Source: Dictyophora rubrovolvata (taxonomy: Eukaryota > Basidiomycota > Agaricomycetes > Phallales > Phallaceae). Taken from it: 64,000 nt of DNA. The number at the start of each line of letters is the position of its first letter. Within the stretch, counting starts at the first letter, position 1. A program made the position numbers and the translations under genes. The DNA lies in contig CP114118.1 of assembly GCA_029959195.1 (NCBI GenBank), positions 1,612,001 to 1,676,000 of the forward strand, written 5' to 3'. This document shows, piece by piece, positions 1 to 11,564 of this stretch. The notes beneath the pieces are model-generated. The model ran no database searches. It saw only the letters and a list, made by a program, of their open reading frames with translations, and had not been told where the DNA came from.

Positions 1-375
1 ATAAAAGGGAACACATACCCAAGTTCATCGCGTCCGAGAGACTGCTTAGCCAATTTACCGAGTTTCTTCGCATATTCTTCTTCAATTATAGCTCTAAAAT
101 GAAAACCATTATTTTTTTAAACTCAATACAAATATTATTAGTCAAATTGATCATTCGTACCTCTCTTTCCAGAATGCTTTAAGTTCCTCGGTGGTACGAC
201 TCGCCCCACGTAATCGGGTGAGAAGAACCTCATACCCACCATACGCAATGCCCCAAAACGAATTGCAAAAATCCAGGGGGGGATTTTCTAGTTCCTCTTC
301 ATCGGGTTCAGGAGGACCATCCCGGACATATTTGGATAATGATGTAGTCGAAGGTGTCCGCCGTGCCGTGGCCAT
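1..375 (-). CDS. F-BAR domain protein, N-terminal part (possibly an Rga7/Rgd1-like RhoGAP)
   Basis: The protein starts at ATG 375 (MATARRTPS). Exon 1 is 375..161 and exon 2 is 93..19; the gene continues beyond the left edge. Joined exons read FCNSFWG...GYEVLLTRLR...KERAIIEEEYAKKLGKLAK, the classic first helix of an F-BAR (Fes/CIP4 homology) domain, starting near residue 36 after a short acidic leader. F-BAR proteins bind curved membrane at the cell cortex. In fungi this version is found in Rga7/Rgd1 RhoGAPs and in Imp2/Cdc15 cytokinesis proteins. The RhoGAP part, if present, lies outside the window, so only the F-BAR call is firm. Donor GT at 160-159 and acceptor AG at 95-94 restore the frame exactly. 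Confidence 0.85.
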
Positions 376-836
376 TTACCGTGTACGACAAGCTTTTATG
401 AATCAGGGAGCTTTTTTTGACGTGCGGTTAAGCTGATCTGACAATGATATAAGACAAAGAAAATAAGGAGGTTTGGGGACAAAGGATCCTGCTGCGTGTA
501 GAAGGTGCTATGGGTATTGAATTGAATTTCGAAAGAAGAAATCGTTGTTCAAAGCTTCCAGAGAAGATGACATAATCCGGACGATGTTTCCGGTGGCGGT
601 GTGCATCTCGAACTCCAGCTTATAGAACAAAAATGTTTTGACCAAGTCAAACTGATATTTTAGTACTCTCTCAATAAAATATCATCCATTAATCGAAAAC
701 GAGTAGTATAATTCTTTCTTTCTTTTTACATGTTTTACGGAGGGAACTGTTGTTTCGAAATCGACGCTCGGTGCTGTTATCCCGGGCATGTCCCCGGTCC
801 GGCAGTGCAGACGAAATCCTACTACCTGTGTACTTG
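376..836. other. Spacer between F-BAR gene and ABC gene
   Basis: This spacer of 461 bases holds the 5' flank of the F-BAR gene and the 3' flank of the ABC ATPase gene; both run leftward. No convincing coding exon or RNA gene was seen. Confidence 0.5.
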
Positions 837-2751
837 CTATGCTTTCCCCTTTAATGCATGCCTTTTGGTGGTACCCTGCCAGGGGAACTCGTCCTCCCAA
901 TGACTAACCCAAATAACTGCCTGATGTGGTGATAGCCGCTCTCTTAAATATTTAGAAACGGTGCGGGTCATGTCACTGTCCATACCCGAGAAGGCCTCGT
1001 CCAAAATGAGAAGCTGTGGTTCATTTACAATAGCTCTCAATAGCAAGACCAGAGATTGCTCGCCCGGTGTCAAAGTCGCGAACAGGCGCGAAGCGAACGT
1101 GTCAACACCAGTCATGGTACTATCACTGCTAGTAGACGTCCACGTATTCGGACCGGGTCCTAATTCTTCAAGGAGGTCGTAAACCTTTCTCTTCTGCTGG
1201 TCTGACAAACAACGAAAGGTGAAAACGCCCTCGAAACCTGTCCCGATCGCATCAAAGACAGTAAGGCCTCCATTACCCATTCTGCGAGGAAATGCACTAT
1301 AAATCTCGGGTGAGGATATACCAATAAGCTGTGCTAATGTTGGTGTGGCCAGTTGTCTACGAGGCTTAGAGAAAAGAGATATGGAAGAAGGCAGACTTTG
1401 GGTGTACGATTGAGGGTGCTATGAAAAGAGACTTAATCTTGTTTGTCAAGCCCGTGAAAAAGAGGCTTACATCGCCTGTAATCAATGATAAAAGTGTTGT
1501 TTTGCCCGAACCTATTCGCCGAATGAACGTGTAGTATACAAAACAGAGTAATAGCATTGCATACCGTTTGGACCCGAGAGAATCCAGCGTTCACCCTGAC
1601 GGATAGTCCAGGTGACGTTTTCGAGAATCTAAAATAGTCGACATGACGTGAGAAAAGAAATAAAGACGAAAATCATCCATGTTACGTACGTGTCTATCTT
1701 GATATTTGACGTTGACGTTTTGTAAATCGATTAGGACATCTCCAGCTGTGGGATGGCTCGAGGGAAAAGTTGAAGTCGTGACCGTCTGCTGAGACTTGGC
1801 AGATTCTATTTGGGGAACAACGTGTTGTTTTAGACCTGAGTAAACATGGTTCTTGGAATGGATGAAGAATAGATGAGTAATCCAATCTGGAATGGGATCT
1901 TGTATACGGGTTGACATAATTACGTGTGGTTGTGAGGTCTCATGGAGCGATTTGAGGAGTGAGAGGAGACGGGGACGCTGAGAGACGTCCAGTCCAGCTG
2001 AGAAAAGATGTGAGCGTTGCACAGACAGTAAATGATGATAGTAGCACGCATACTGAGTGGCTCGTCGAGAATGAGCACTTTTGGCTGCTGGACTAGTGCC
2101 TTGAAAATACGTGCGCGACGCGTTTGACCATTGCTGAGGGCGATTAAGGGCAAATGCAAAAGGCTTGTCAATTCCAGGGACTCGGCAAGTTGTAAAGTGG
2201 GGCCGGTGATCGCTTGGGTATCATCGGAGGCAGTGTTGTTGAGGAGATACTGCTGGAGAGTGAGGCGGTCCTGTTCTCTCACTGCGCCGTAGCGCGCGCT
2301 ATAATCATAAAACTGAGCTGATTGTGCTTGTGGCCGATGACTGAATGAAACGACGCGAATATGATTTGTCGGGTCGACGCTAAGGTCTGACGCTGTCAAA
2401 AACGGCCAAAGACCGCGTGGAGGTGGGGGGTGAATACGTGTCTGAGACTTCAAGGTCTTTTTCCAAAGAAAGAAATTATCATCTCAATTCTCAAAGAAAT
2501 GGAATGAAAATTACCTCTAGAAGGACTGTCTTTTCCTCGCTGGCATTGGCAACGATTGCCCAGCTTTCGTCTTTTTTGATTGTCCATTCCAAATTTGAAA
2601 AAACGGGGCGTGTGGCGTCTGATCTTGAGTTTGCAAATTTGAATATGCTTGAGCCATGTGGGATGTGGAGGACAGGAATTGGTTGTTGAGCTGCCTTACG
2701 ATAATGACCGCGACAGACTCGGGCACTGGATGAGGAGAGCCATCGGACCAT
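837..2751 (-). CDS. Soluble tandem ABC ATPase (YDR061W/ModF-like)
   Basis: Six exons (2751..2515, 2456..2054, 1997..1690, 1628..1565, 1511..1471, 1418..837) join in frame to 544 residues. There are two ATP-binding domains and no membrane segments. The first has signature LSNGQ and Walker B VLILDEPL followed by a TGLD D-loop, but its Walker A reads ANASEEKT, lacking the usual glycines. The second is canonical: GPNGSGKTTLL, signature LTPGEQ, Walker B LLILDEAFSGMD and H-loop WVSHWED. This layout matches the fungal YDR061W group, related to bacterial ModF, whose members are ABC-like ATPases without a membrane domain. The N terminus (MVRWLSSSSARVCRGHYRKA) is basic and hydroxylated and could be a mitochondrial presequence, which is an inference. 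Substrate is unknown. The gene is divergent from the GT90 gene. Confidence 0.85.
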
Positions 2752-2946
2752 TACGCGATTTGACCATCATTAGTCAGCCCAATCCCGCCCGCTAAAATAA
2801 GACTAGTCCAGTACGATGCGAGACTGTCAGTGGTGTCTGTCCGAGTCTCTAGTATCATGTACGTGCTACTGCTACCAACAATAATGATTAACAAGCACAA
2901 GTATACTAATTGTGCGCTCCACAGGCGCAGGACACACACGACGACG
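2752..2946. promoter_or_regulatory. Bidirectional promoter region
   Basis: Only 195 bases separate the start codons of the divergent ABC ATPase and GT90 genes, so both promoters must lie here. No named element was identified. Confidence 0.5.
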
Positions 2947-5106
2947 ATGCAGCGGCTCATGGTCTGGCTGGCTGGCACCTGTGTTATCCTTCTCATCGTC
3001 TTTTGGCCCTCCGATTTGTCCGGTCTGCCAATTCTGAGCCACCCTGACCCAGGTCCTCAGCTCAGGGCTCAGCCGCTTTATCCCCCGCCGTCCCCGCCCC
3101 CCTCCAAACCCAATCTACACACCTACCACCCAAATGGTATTCTGGAGGTGAATCCCAAGGGCAAACACCCTATCTACGAGCTCATCCAAACAGCCGAGAT
3201 ACAATGGAAACGGAAGGTTCAGAAGCAGAGCAAGTCCTTCGAGAACGCCGTCAAAGAATACAAACGCAGGTACAAGCGTCTTCCTCCAAAGGGTTTCGAT
3301 CTCTGGTGGGACTACGCAGATTACTACTCAGTCCAACTCCCCGATGAGTACGACTCAATCCACAAAATGCTCAGCCCCTTATGGGCCGTTCATCCTCAAA
3401 CACTACAGCGTCTCCAGCGAGCCGCAGAGTCTCAATATGATTCATTCACCATCGGCAAGGTCAGACGTGGCTCCGACTCGGAAGAAGACAGCAAAGTCGA
3501 ATTATTGAACCATACTTTTAACTCTCAAAGCGGCCAGGCTCGTCTTAAGCATATACTCGACTTGCTCGACGAAATTCAGCAATGGCTTCCCGAATTCAGG
3601 GCTACTTTCAACATGCACGACGTCCCTCGCGTTCAGGTCAGTTGGGAAACCCGCCAAGCCGCAGAAAAAGCCGCAGAAAAAGGCGAATGTGAGACCTACT
3701 GTTTGTTGAAATTCTTTTTTTTCTAATTCAGGCTTCACAGACGTTGACACAACAAAAATTCATTCCACGGCTCAAGGATGGAGTGCTGTTTGTCCTCCAG
3801 GCAGTCCATTACGATCTCTCTCTCCTCTTCCTTTCCCTCCTCCTGATGAAGGCTCTCCAGCCCGAGATGTCCCAAGCTCTTACCAAGCTCACATTCCACG
3901 TACAAAGAGTTTTATCTACAACCACCCTCTCACAATGTCACCCTGCGATCACCCACATTTACTCATTCTAAGTGGTGCCCTCTCAAACTTCCACTCTCCA
4001 GCTCAGTTTGGTCCCAGTCCATGGCCAGAGCTCACTCCCATATTCTCAATGTCCTCTACTTTCCTCAACTTTGATATTCTCCACCCCGCCGCCGAAGCTT
4101 GGATGGGCGCGGACGATTTATCCCGCGAGTTCGGCGGTGAAGATAAAGTGCCCACGTGGGACGATATGTTCGACGACAGACTCCTCTGGCGTGGATCCAC
4201 CACCGGTGCACAATTCTCCCCACAAAAGCCATGGTGGAACATGAGCCAGCGAATTCGTTTGGTCGAAATGGCTACCCGACGAGGTGGCGAAACTCGCGTG
4301 CTCTTCCCTCATCTTGACCCAAATGCTCCGGTCGGTTTCGGTCATACTCTCAAATATAATAATCTTAATGCCGCATTCATGGACGTCGCTTTTTCCGGAC
4401 AACCTAATCAATGCGATGGAAAAATCTGCGATGTTATTGGTAACATGTTCGAGTTCCGAAAACGCATGTCATTCCCAGAGGCCGGCGGCTACAAATACAT
4501 TCTGGACGTGAGTGAACTAGTTCCACAGCCTGCAATACGTATTCAATTCCCTCCCTTTTAGGTCGACGGAAACGGGTGGAGCTCAAGATTCAAGAGACTG
4601 ATCTCTTCCAATTCTCTTATCCTTAAAGCGACAATATTTCCAGAATGGTACACTGAACGCATAATGCCCTGGGTTCATTACGTTCCCGTACAAGTAATAC
4701 GCAACACATATCTTCTTTCCCTCCTTCACTAACGCTGATCCTGAACTTTTGTTTTTTTTCTTCAAGTACACCTTAACGGACGTCTACGACATATTGGCCT
4801 TCTTCCGTGGTTCGCCATTATCTAATCTCGCAGATACTGACAGCGAACCGGATATATTATTAGACCCGGACAGGCTCGACGAGTTCAGAGGGAATGAACA
4901 CCTTGCCCGAAAGATTGCCAGCGCAGGACGCGAGTGGGGTGAAACTATGTTTAGAAGAGAAGATATGGTTGCCTACATGTATAGGTATGTCACCTAAATT
5001 TTGGTGCGCGCACGTCCCGGTCACTCAATCACTGTTTGGCAGATTGTTATTGGAGTATGCGCGTGTCATGGCCCTCGATCGAGAGTCCATGACAATGCAA
5101 GTATAA
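2947..5106 (+). CDS. Glycosyltransferase family 90 (CAP10/Cxt1-like)
   Basis: Five exons (2947..3688, 3732..4507, 4562..4693, 4767..4984, 5043..5106) give 643 residues. Residues 1-25 are a type II signal anchor (MQRLMVWLAGTCVILLIVFW), followed by a proline-rich stem and a lumenal domain. The motif FDLWWDYADYY near residue 118, WSAVCPPGSP and YKYILDVDGNGWSSRF are hallmarks of the GT90/CAP10 family. Characterised fungal members are Golgi xylosyltransferases such as Cryptococcus Cxt1 and Cap10-type enzymes that build capsule or glycolipid glycans. The exact acceptor cannot be read from sequence. ATG 2947 is preferred because it begins directly with the hydrophobic anchor; an upstream in-frame ATG exists at about 2830. 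The gene converges with the light chain gene, with a 198-base gap. Confidence 0.9.
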
Positions 5107-5304
5107 TTTATAAGTGTATCGTGAACATTTATATTTTTAAATTATTGTGTAAATCAAGTACGAGTAAGATCCGGGGGGGATCACGCGTGACGAAGCGCGT
5201 CGGCGTCAGGATGGTGGAATTGGAGGAAATCACAGGGCAATAAGCAGCAAAGCAAATGGAGAATGAACATGAACAAACTTTTCCACAGTTCCTGTATACA
5301 TGCC

Positions 5305-6106
5305 TCATTGACTAAGAATTGTACGTACAAAAGACTCGTAGTTAATATTTCCATCTCTGAAAAAAAAAAGTTGTTAAGTTATAATTTATTAATGTGCAGG
5401 AAAACAAAATGAAAACGGAGAACACGAACGGTCCAATCTGAACGCCTTTCAATAGTTCATCAACTTCCTCGTCTGTCATTTTTTCACCAAGCTGTGTGAG
5501 GACATATCGCAACTCTCCAGCACCAATAAATCCGTTCCCTTCTTTATCAAACACTTGAAAACCGCGGATGAATTCCTCTGAATAGGGCAAAAAAAGGTTC
5601 ATTTTTTTTGTTTGAAGAAGTTAGGGAGCAACGCTTGAAACGTACCAGGTGTACCAGCAGGCTTGAATCCATCTGGCCGATTAAGTATGGTCAAAAATGT
5701 CTTGTAATCAACTACCAAACTCAATCATTCATTCATCAGTCTCCTTCACAAAACTCATATATATATATAGGTGAAGCAGAACGCTGGCCCACCTTCTCTC
5801 GGTGCATTAGCAATCGTTTCGGCCACCTCAGCCTGCGTCGGATTCTGCCCGAGAGCACGAAGCAAGTCGCCCAATGTCTCACGAGGAACAGTCCCTGTTC
5901 CTTTCTTATCGAATAGTGCGAATGCTTCTTTATATTCTGTTCATAAAAAGCACGCGATTTTTGATGAGTTTGGAAAACATAAGAGGCGTGCTATTCGAGA
6001 AGCACGTAAGGCATTATGTCATACCTGCGTTATCGCTCTAAAATCCCGCATGAATCCATATATCCATAATGACATATCAACGAGTACTGGATTTAGGACG
6101 TACCAT
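5305..6106 (-). CDS. Myosin light chain, Cdc4/Mlc1 type (EF-hand)
   Basis: Six coding exons (6106..6104, 6037..6025, 5936..5793, 5711..5646, 5577..5430, 5356..5305) give 141 residues, the normal length. The N terminus reads [17 protein letters not shown]. The third EF-hand [18 protein letters not shown] and the end FVRTILSQ are those of fungal essential light chains, which bind IQ motifs of class II and V myosins at the contractile ring. The first EF loop (DKKGTGTVP) lacks a full set of calcium ligands, as is usual. The first coding exon is just the ATG and the second is 13 nt. The donor of intron 5 is weak: GGACC followed by gttcgt gives [14 protein letters not shown], the only option I found that keeps frame and family sequence. 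Confidence 0.88.
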
Positions 6107-6333
6107 GATCAGTCCTTGTTAATAGACGTCGTTAGATCGATTTGGAAAACCAACGATGGAATAATTAAGTCCAGTAGACGATTGCCGTCACGGTGCAGTG
6201 TCACGCACGGATACCAAGAACACATATATTTCGTAACAACAAGACAAAAAAAGGTATTGTAATTTCTTTCCACCCAAATGACCGTTCTGTCCAACAATTT
6301 CACAAACTTTATGTAAGATTCGGAGGCCGTGTT

Positions 6334-8828
6334 TCACCACTGCTCCTCTTCTTCTACTTCTTTATCTATGAGATCCTCCCAGGGGACAGTTAAAGGAGCG
6401 TTAGATCTCGGTCCACGTTTATCGAATGAGGTAATAACTTTGCCAATAGAAGGGGGAGCGTTCCTTTCGTAGGATGCTGATCCGACAGAGCGTGGAGGTG
6501 ACGGTGCTAGTGAAGCTACCTTAGCCCAAGACGCGACAGATGCGGACCGCCTCGTCCCTTCCGTGGGATTTTCGTTTGCCCTTGAAGCCGTTACATGCAC
6601 CTTTCCGGAAGATGAACGTCCAGTAGGTGCGTCCTTGACACTTCCTGCGAAGGTCGGAGAGGTCACACCACTCCCCCTGAGGCTATCAAGTTTGTCTGAT
6701 TTATCACCAGTGTCTGCGACAAAAATCCCATTCTCTCCAGATGGCTGGTCACGTTTCATAGTAAGTGGGTTGCCTTTTGCCCAAGCATTAGTGGGTGACA
6801 TAGACAATGTCCTTGATGGTGGAGTATCAGGTACTTCTGAAGTGCCTGATGCCGAATAAGTGGAGACCGATCTAACAGAAGAAATGGATCGCGTAGACAA
6901 GACTGAATTAGATCCTTGAGATAGAGATTCAGATAGAGCAGCTGTGTTGTATACTTTGTCTTCTTCGTTATCACTTGATCCTTCATCAATTCGGGAGGCA
7001 GCTTTGGGAGGTCGGGAGTGAGCACTGATCGTAACGGCGCCATTTGTCTTTCCAAACTTGTCTCTGGCGGCCGTCTTATGTTTAATGCTGCCATGACCTC
7101 CTCCTACCCAAGTGCCTCTATCTTCCTCTCTTTTGCTCCTCCCCAGACCGTTCCCCATTTCTCGTCTTTTTTTCTCCTGATCATGTATTTTGTTGCTTTT
7201 TCTGATGAGTGAACTGTAGTCTTTGCATATTGTTGTCTTGCACTTGGCTCCGTGAGTGGGACAGCTGGGTTTGTCCCTATTCGCCAGAAGAGGATGTACG
7301 GAGGCTGGCTGGAAACTTGTAGCAGACTCCTCGTTCTCGCGGGACTCTGTTTTGAAATCTAATAAACCATCAGTCCGTTTGTATAGATGACAAGATATAT
7401 TACTTGCATATATCGGCACCATAATTATCTTGAAATATATGAGAAGACGAAGGAGGAAACGGATTAAAGGGAACATACCGTTTTCAAACTCATCCGTAGC
7501 ACCAAAAACAGCTGATGAACTTTCTTTTTCACCATCACCTTAAAACGTCATTTAGGAAAAAAGGAGTGACAAAAATACGAATCAAAGAAATATGCGTACT
7601 TTCGTAGTCCCAAGGAATAGTGCCGCCATTAACGGTGAAAGCTATTCCCGAGGTACCAGTAGCCATGCTTCTTTCTGTAAATGGAGTGTCGGATCTGAAA
7701 CCAGAAGCCGTGGATGTGATAATAGAAGACTTGAGAGAAGTTTGCCTCGTGGTAACTGCTTTCGTCAAGTCATCTATTCAATCCAGTTAGCCGACGATGT
7801 GAAATAATTGTCATGGGGAACGTGTCTACCGTTCGAAACAACAGGCTCAAGGGGAGAATGAGAGAGGACACGCGATCTCTTGTGATCTAGCAAAGTGGCA
7901 TCATTTCCTTCGACGTTTTTGTCACCATTGTCGACTTTGCGGGCAACCCAAGTTGATGATCCAACTGCGGAATTTCAATTGGTTTCCAATAGCCCAACAA
8001 CTTCCATTGAGAATGCACTTACCGGGAACAGGTGGTGGAATGGTGGATACACGCACATTGAACATGTCGACAGAAAGGGGACGACAGGTTTCAACTGAAA
8101 TTGGATCCTCAAGCGGGACTGGACAATAAGAGGAAATAGGGTATGGGTATGCAACGATACTGTCCGACAATATGAGATTGTACTGTTTTAACGAGAAGCC
8201 GGGTAAAAGATATACTGACTGATTTTGAGGATGCCATCCTTCAAACCAGACATCTTCTACAAATATACGTTTCCATCCTGATTGGAGTAATAAATAATTG
8301 TATTTTTTTAGGAGTACTACGGGTGGTGTTGGTTCTACTGACCGGCTTTCTCAACTGCTCTACCGTTTGGATAGGTAGAGAAGTAGATACGACTGACATT
8401 ATTCTTCTTGGAAGAAGAGATTAGAAAGACGAATTAAGCTGATCAGAGAAAAGGATACTTACTGAATATGATTTAGGATTGAGGAGAAACTGGGACCAGT
8501 AGTGGGCACCGAGAAGATTGCGAAAGTGAGGAAAAGCTCGAGAAACCTCAATGACAATCATGTTGGCGGCAGATGGCTGTTGAAATGAAAAGGAAAAGGG
8601 TAAGCAATAGAGAATCGTGGAGACTTGTTGTTACTTCGGTCAACATGCCTTGTGAAAGACTGCATACAAAGAGTTGTATTCACCCTTCATGGCACACGCG
8701 AGCCATCGGACGAACGCGACGAGCTCCTGGTAGTTTTCCATGTCGGCATACGGCGGGAACGGACAAGCGACAGCGAGATAGCGGGGCTCGTCGTCGGGAG
8801 GAGGCGGTGTCGGGGCGCGCTTGACCAT
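6334..8828 (-). CDS. Conserved basidiomycete protein with small Cys/His motif (unknown function)
   Basis: I do not recognise the family by name. The start is ATG 8828 (MVKRAPTPPPPDDEPRYLAV) and the stop is TGA at 6336. About nine exons join in frame. The first ~190 residues look folded (CPFPPYADMENYQELVAFVR, NMIVIEVSRAFPHFRNLLG, RIYFSTYPNGRAVEKAGW, EDVWFEGWHPQNQS). A long Ser/Thr-rich stretch follows, with a compact Cys/His segment SCPTHGAKCKTTICKDYS near the start of the large last exon (CxxHxxxCxxxxxC) that could bind zinc, then a disordered tail ending in an acidic run EVEEEEQW. The first intron needs a GC donor (AAG then gcatgt at 8647), because phase 0 is required by the next exon. It shares a 195-base divergent promoter region with the penta-EF-hand gene. 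Confidence 0.7.
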
Positions 8829-9023
8829 CGCCGAGACGTTGAAAGAAGAGGTGGAGTTGGGGATTACGCGGACTGAAAGACAGCGAGTTGTCCCTCATTA
8901 TAACGTGTTGCTATTTAGGACTGTGGTTGTATTCTGCAGTGTCACGCGTTACATGTCACACGAAATATATTGATTCCCCTACAGGCCTTTCAAGTTTCCG
9001 CACCCTTTGTCGACAATCGAAAG
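8829..9023. promoter_or_regulatory. Bidirectional promoter region
   Basis: 195 bases separate the start codons of two divergent genes: the unknown Cys/His-motif protein (leftward) and the penta-EF-hand protein (rightward). No specific motif is assigned. Confidence 0.45.
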
Positions 9024-10306
<1,283 letters not shown>

Positions 10307-10724
10307 AGTGTCTCAACATCATAAAGTTTAATCCTTGATCGATCGTATTGCCCAGCTGTATCGATTTGTACTTTCAATGTTATATCAATACGAAATTTAT
10401 TCCACTTGTTATTATCTATTTGCAGGTTTTATGGGAGACTTAGGGGTAACCGGAGACTGATACTCGGAAATGTATAATGCTTTCAACACTCGGGCTGCCG
10501 GCGATGACAGTAATTGGTAGATTAATCTCCCCAAATAAATCATTGGGTAGTATAACCAGGAAATCATTGTCCCCCGTACCATAGAAGGGCCAGTCATGAA
10601 GCTTTAATAACATACGTCTGTTAGGAGTGCCTGTTATCCTTCTCAAATTTTTCCTCTGTTAATCAAGTCTTCACCCTGCCGCCTTGAAGAACATCGGAAC
10701 TCACAGGCGCCGGGGCCTAATCAA
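10307..10724. other. Spacer between PEF gene and zinc-finger gene
   Basis: 418 bases of 3' flank of the penta-EF-hand gene and 5' flank of the C2H2 gene. Short open frames on the minus strand show no family resemblance and are taken as noise. Confidence 0.45.
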
Positions 10725-11254
10725 ATGGAAGTACCTACCCAACTTCATTATTGTCGATGGGACTGGTGCGATGAAACTTTCACCAGTGCCCAGCAGCACA
10801 GAGAGCACATTGAAGAGCACATTAAACGTGTAATCCCTATCAGACGAAGCGACGTTAAACTGGTGCAACGCGCAGAAGGTAAGTCGACGGCAGCTGTTCA
10901 CATTGCAGTGCGGTCGCCACAAAAGTACATATTTGAATTTCAGAACATTTCATTCAAAATGCAATGATCCGTACAGAGGATTCCCCCACGAAACCGAGCT
11001 GCACTGACGCCGCAGTCATGACGGAATCGTTTTCATTCCAACAACCGCCATCACCACATCCTCCCGCAACTTCTCCCCCTCAGTTGGTGCCGCCCGTTCT
11101 ATCGTTATCATCAGAATGGTTTACTATGTCAAACATCGTTCCACTTGCAACTTCCACGCAACTTCAGCCAGATCCAGCTCAGCAATGGGAACCCCAATCG
11201 CAGCTTCCTTTTAATTTAGATCACAGCATGACATCGATTGATTCTAATCACTGA
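10725..11254 (+). CDS. Small C2H2 zinc-finger protein
   Basis: Two exons (10725..10878 and 10944..11254) encode 154 residues. One classical finger sits at residues 9-27: C-x4-C-x12-H-x3-H (CRWDWCDETFTSAQQHREH, with the final histidine four residues on). The rest is Pro/Gln/Ser-rich and looks disordered, as in an activation region. A lone C2H2 finger next to a low-complexity tail suggests a DNA-binding regulator, but no target or named orthologue can be assigned. The intron phase (1) and acceptor (ttgaatttcag) fit well, reading QRAEEHFIQNAM across the junction. Confidence 0.72.
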
Positions 11255-11291
11255 ATATACGAATGACATCCAACAAGCTTCCTTTTTTACT

Positions 11292-11564
11292 TCACTTTTG
11301 TTCAACAACATGTTTGTCCAGCCAGCGACGGCACATCTTCTTGTCCGGACAAGCCTCCGACGGCTTCTCGAGGGCTAGGCAACACTCGTAAAATGCACGA
11401 GCGACATTGTCACATTTGTCAGGTGAATATGTGTTTTTGTTTAAGCAAGATTGCAGATTGCACGCTGCGCAAGGAAAGTCGTCATTACACTTTACTTCCC
11501 CCCCGGATGAAACGTTTTGCCTTTGCTTACCTTGTGTCTGACATGCTGGTTGTTCTTTAACCAT
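11292..11564 (-). CDS. CMC4: CMC4, twin CX9C protein of the mitochondrial intermembrane space
   Basis: Exons 11564..11531 and 11464..11292 join to 68 residues beginning MVKEQPACQTQACNLQSC. Two CX9C motifs are visible (CQTQACNLQSC and CDNVARAFYEC), giving the helical hairpin of the CHCH fold, plus extra cysteines as in yeast Cmc4 (Mia40-imported). Length and cysteine spacing match the family well. Without splicing the frame stays open but breaks the first CX9C, so the intron is needed. The ATG (11564-11562) overlaps the start codon of the divergent gene (11563-11565), so each mRNA leader must overlap the other gene or be extremely short. Confidence 0.85.
   Translation of the reverse strand: MVKEQPACQTQGKQRQNVSSGGEVKCNDDFPCAACNLQSCLNKNTYSPDKCDNVARAFYECCLALEKPSEACPDKKMCRRWLDKHVVEQK

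Noticed and set aside
10412-10646. Minus-strand frames after the penta-EF-hand gene
   Set aside because: Short, mutually overlapping and unlike any family.
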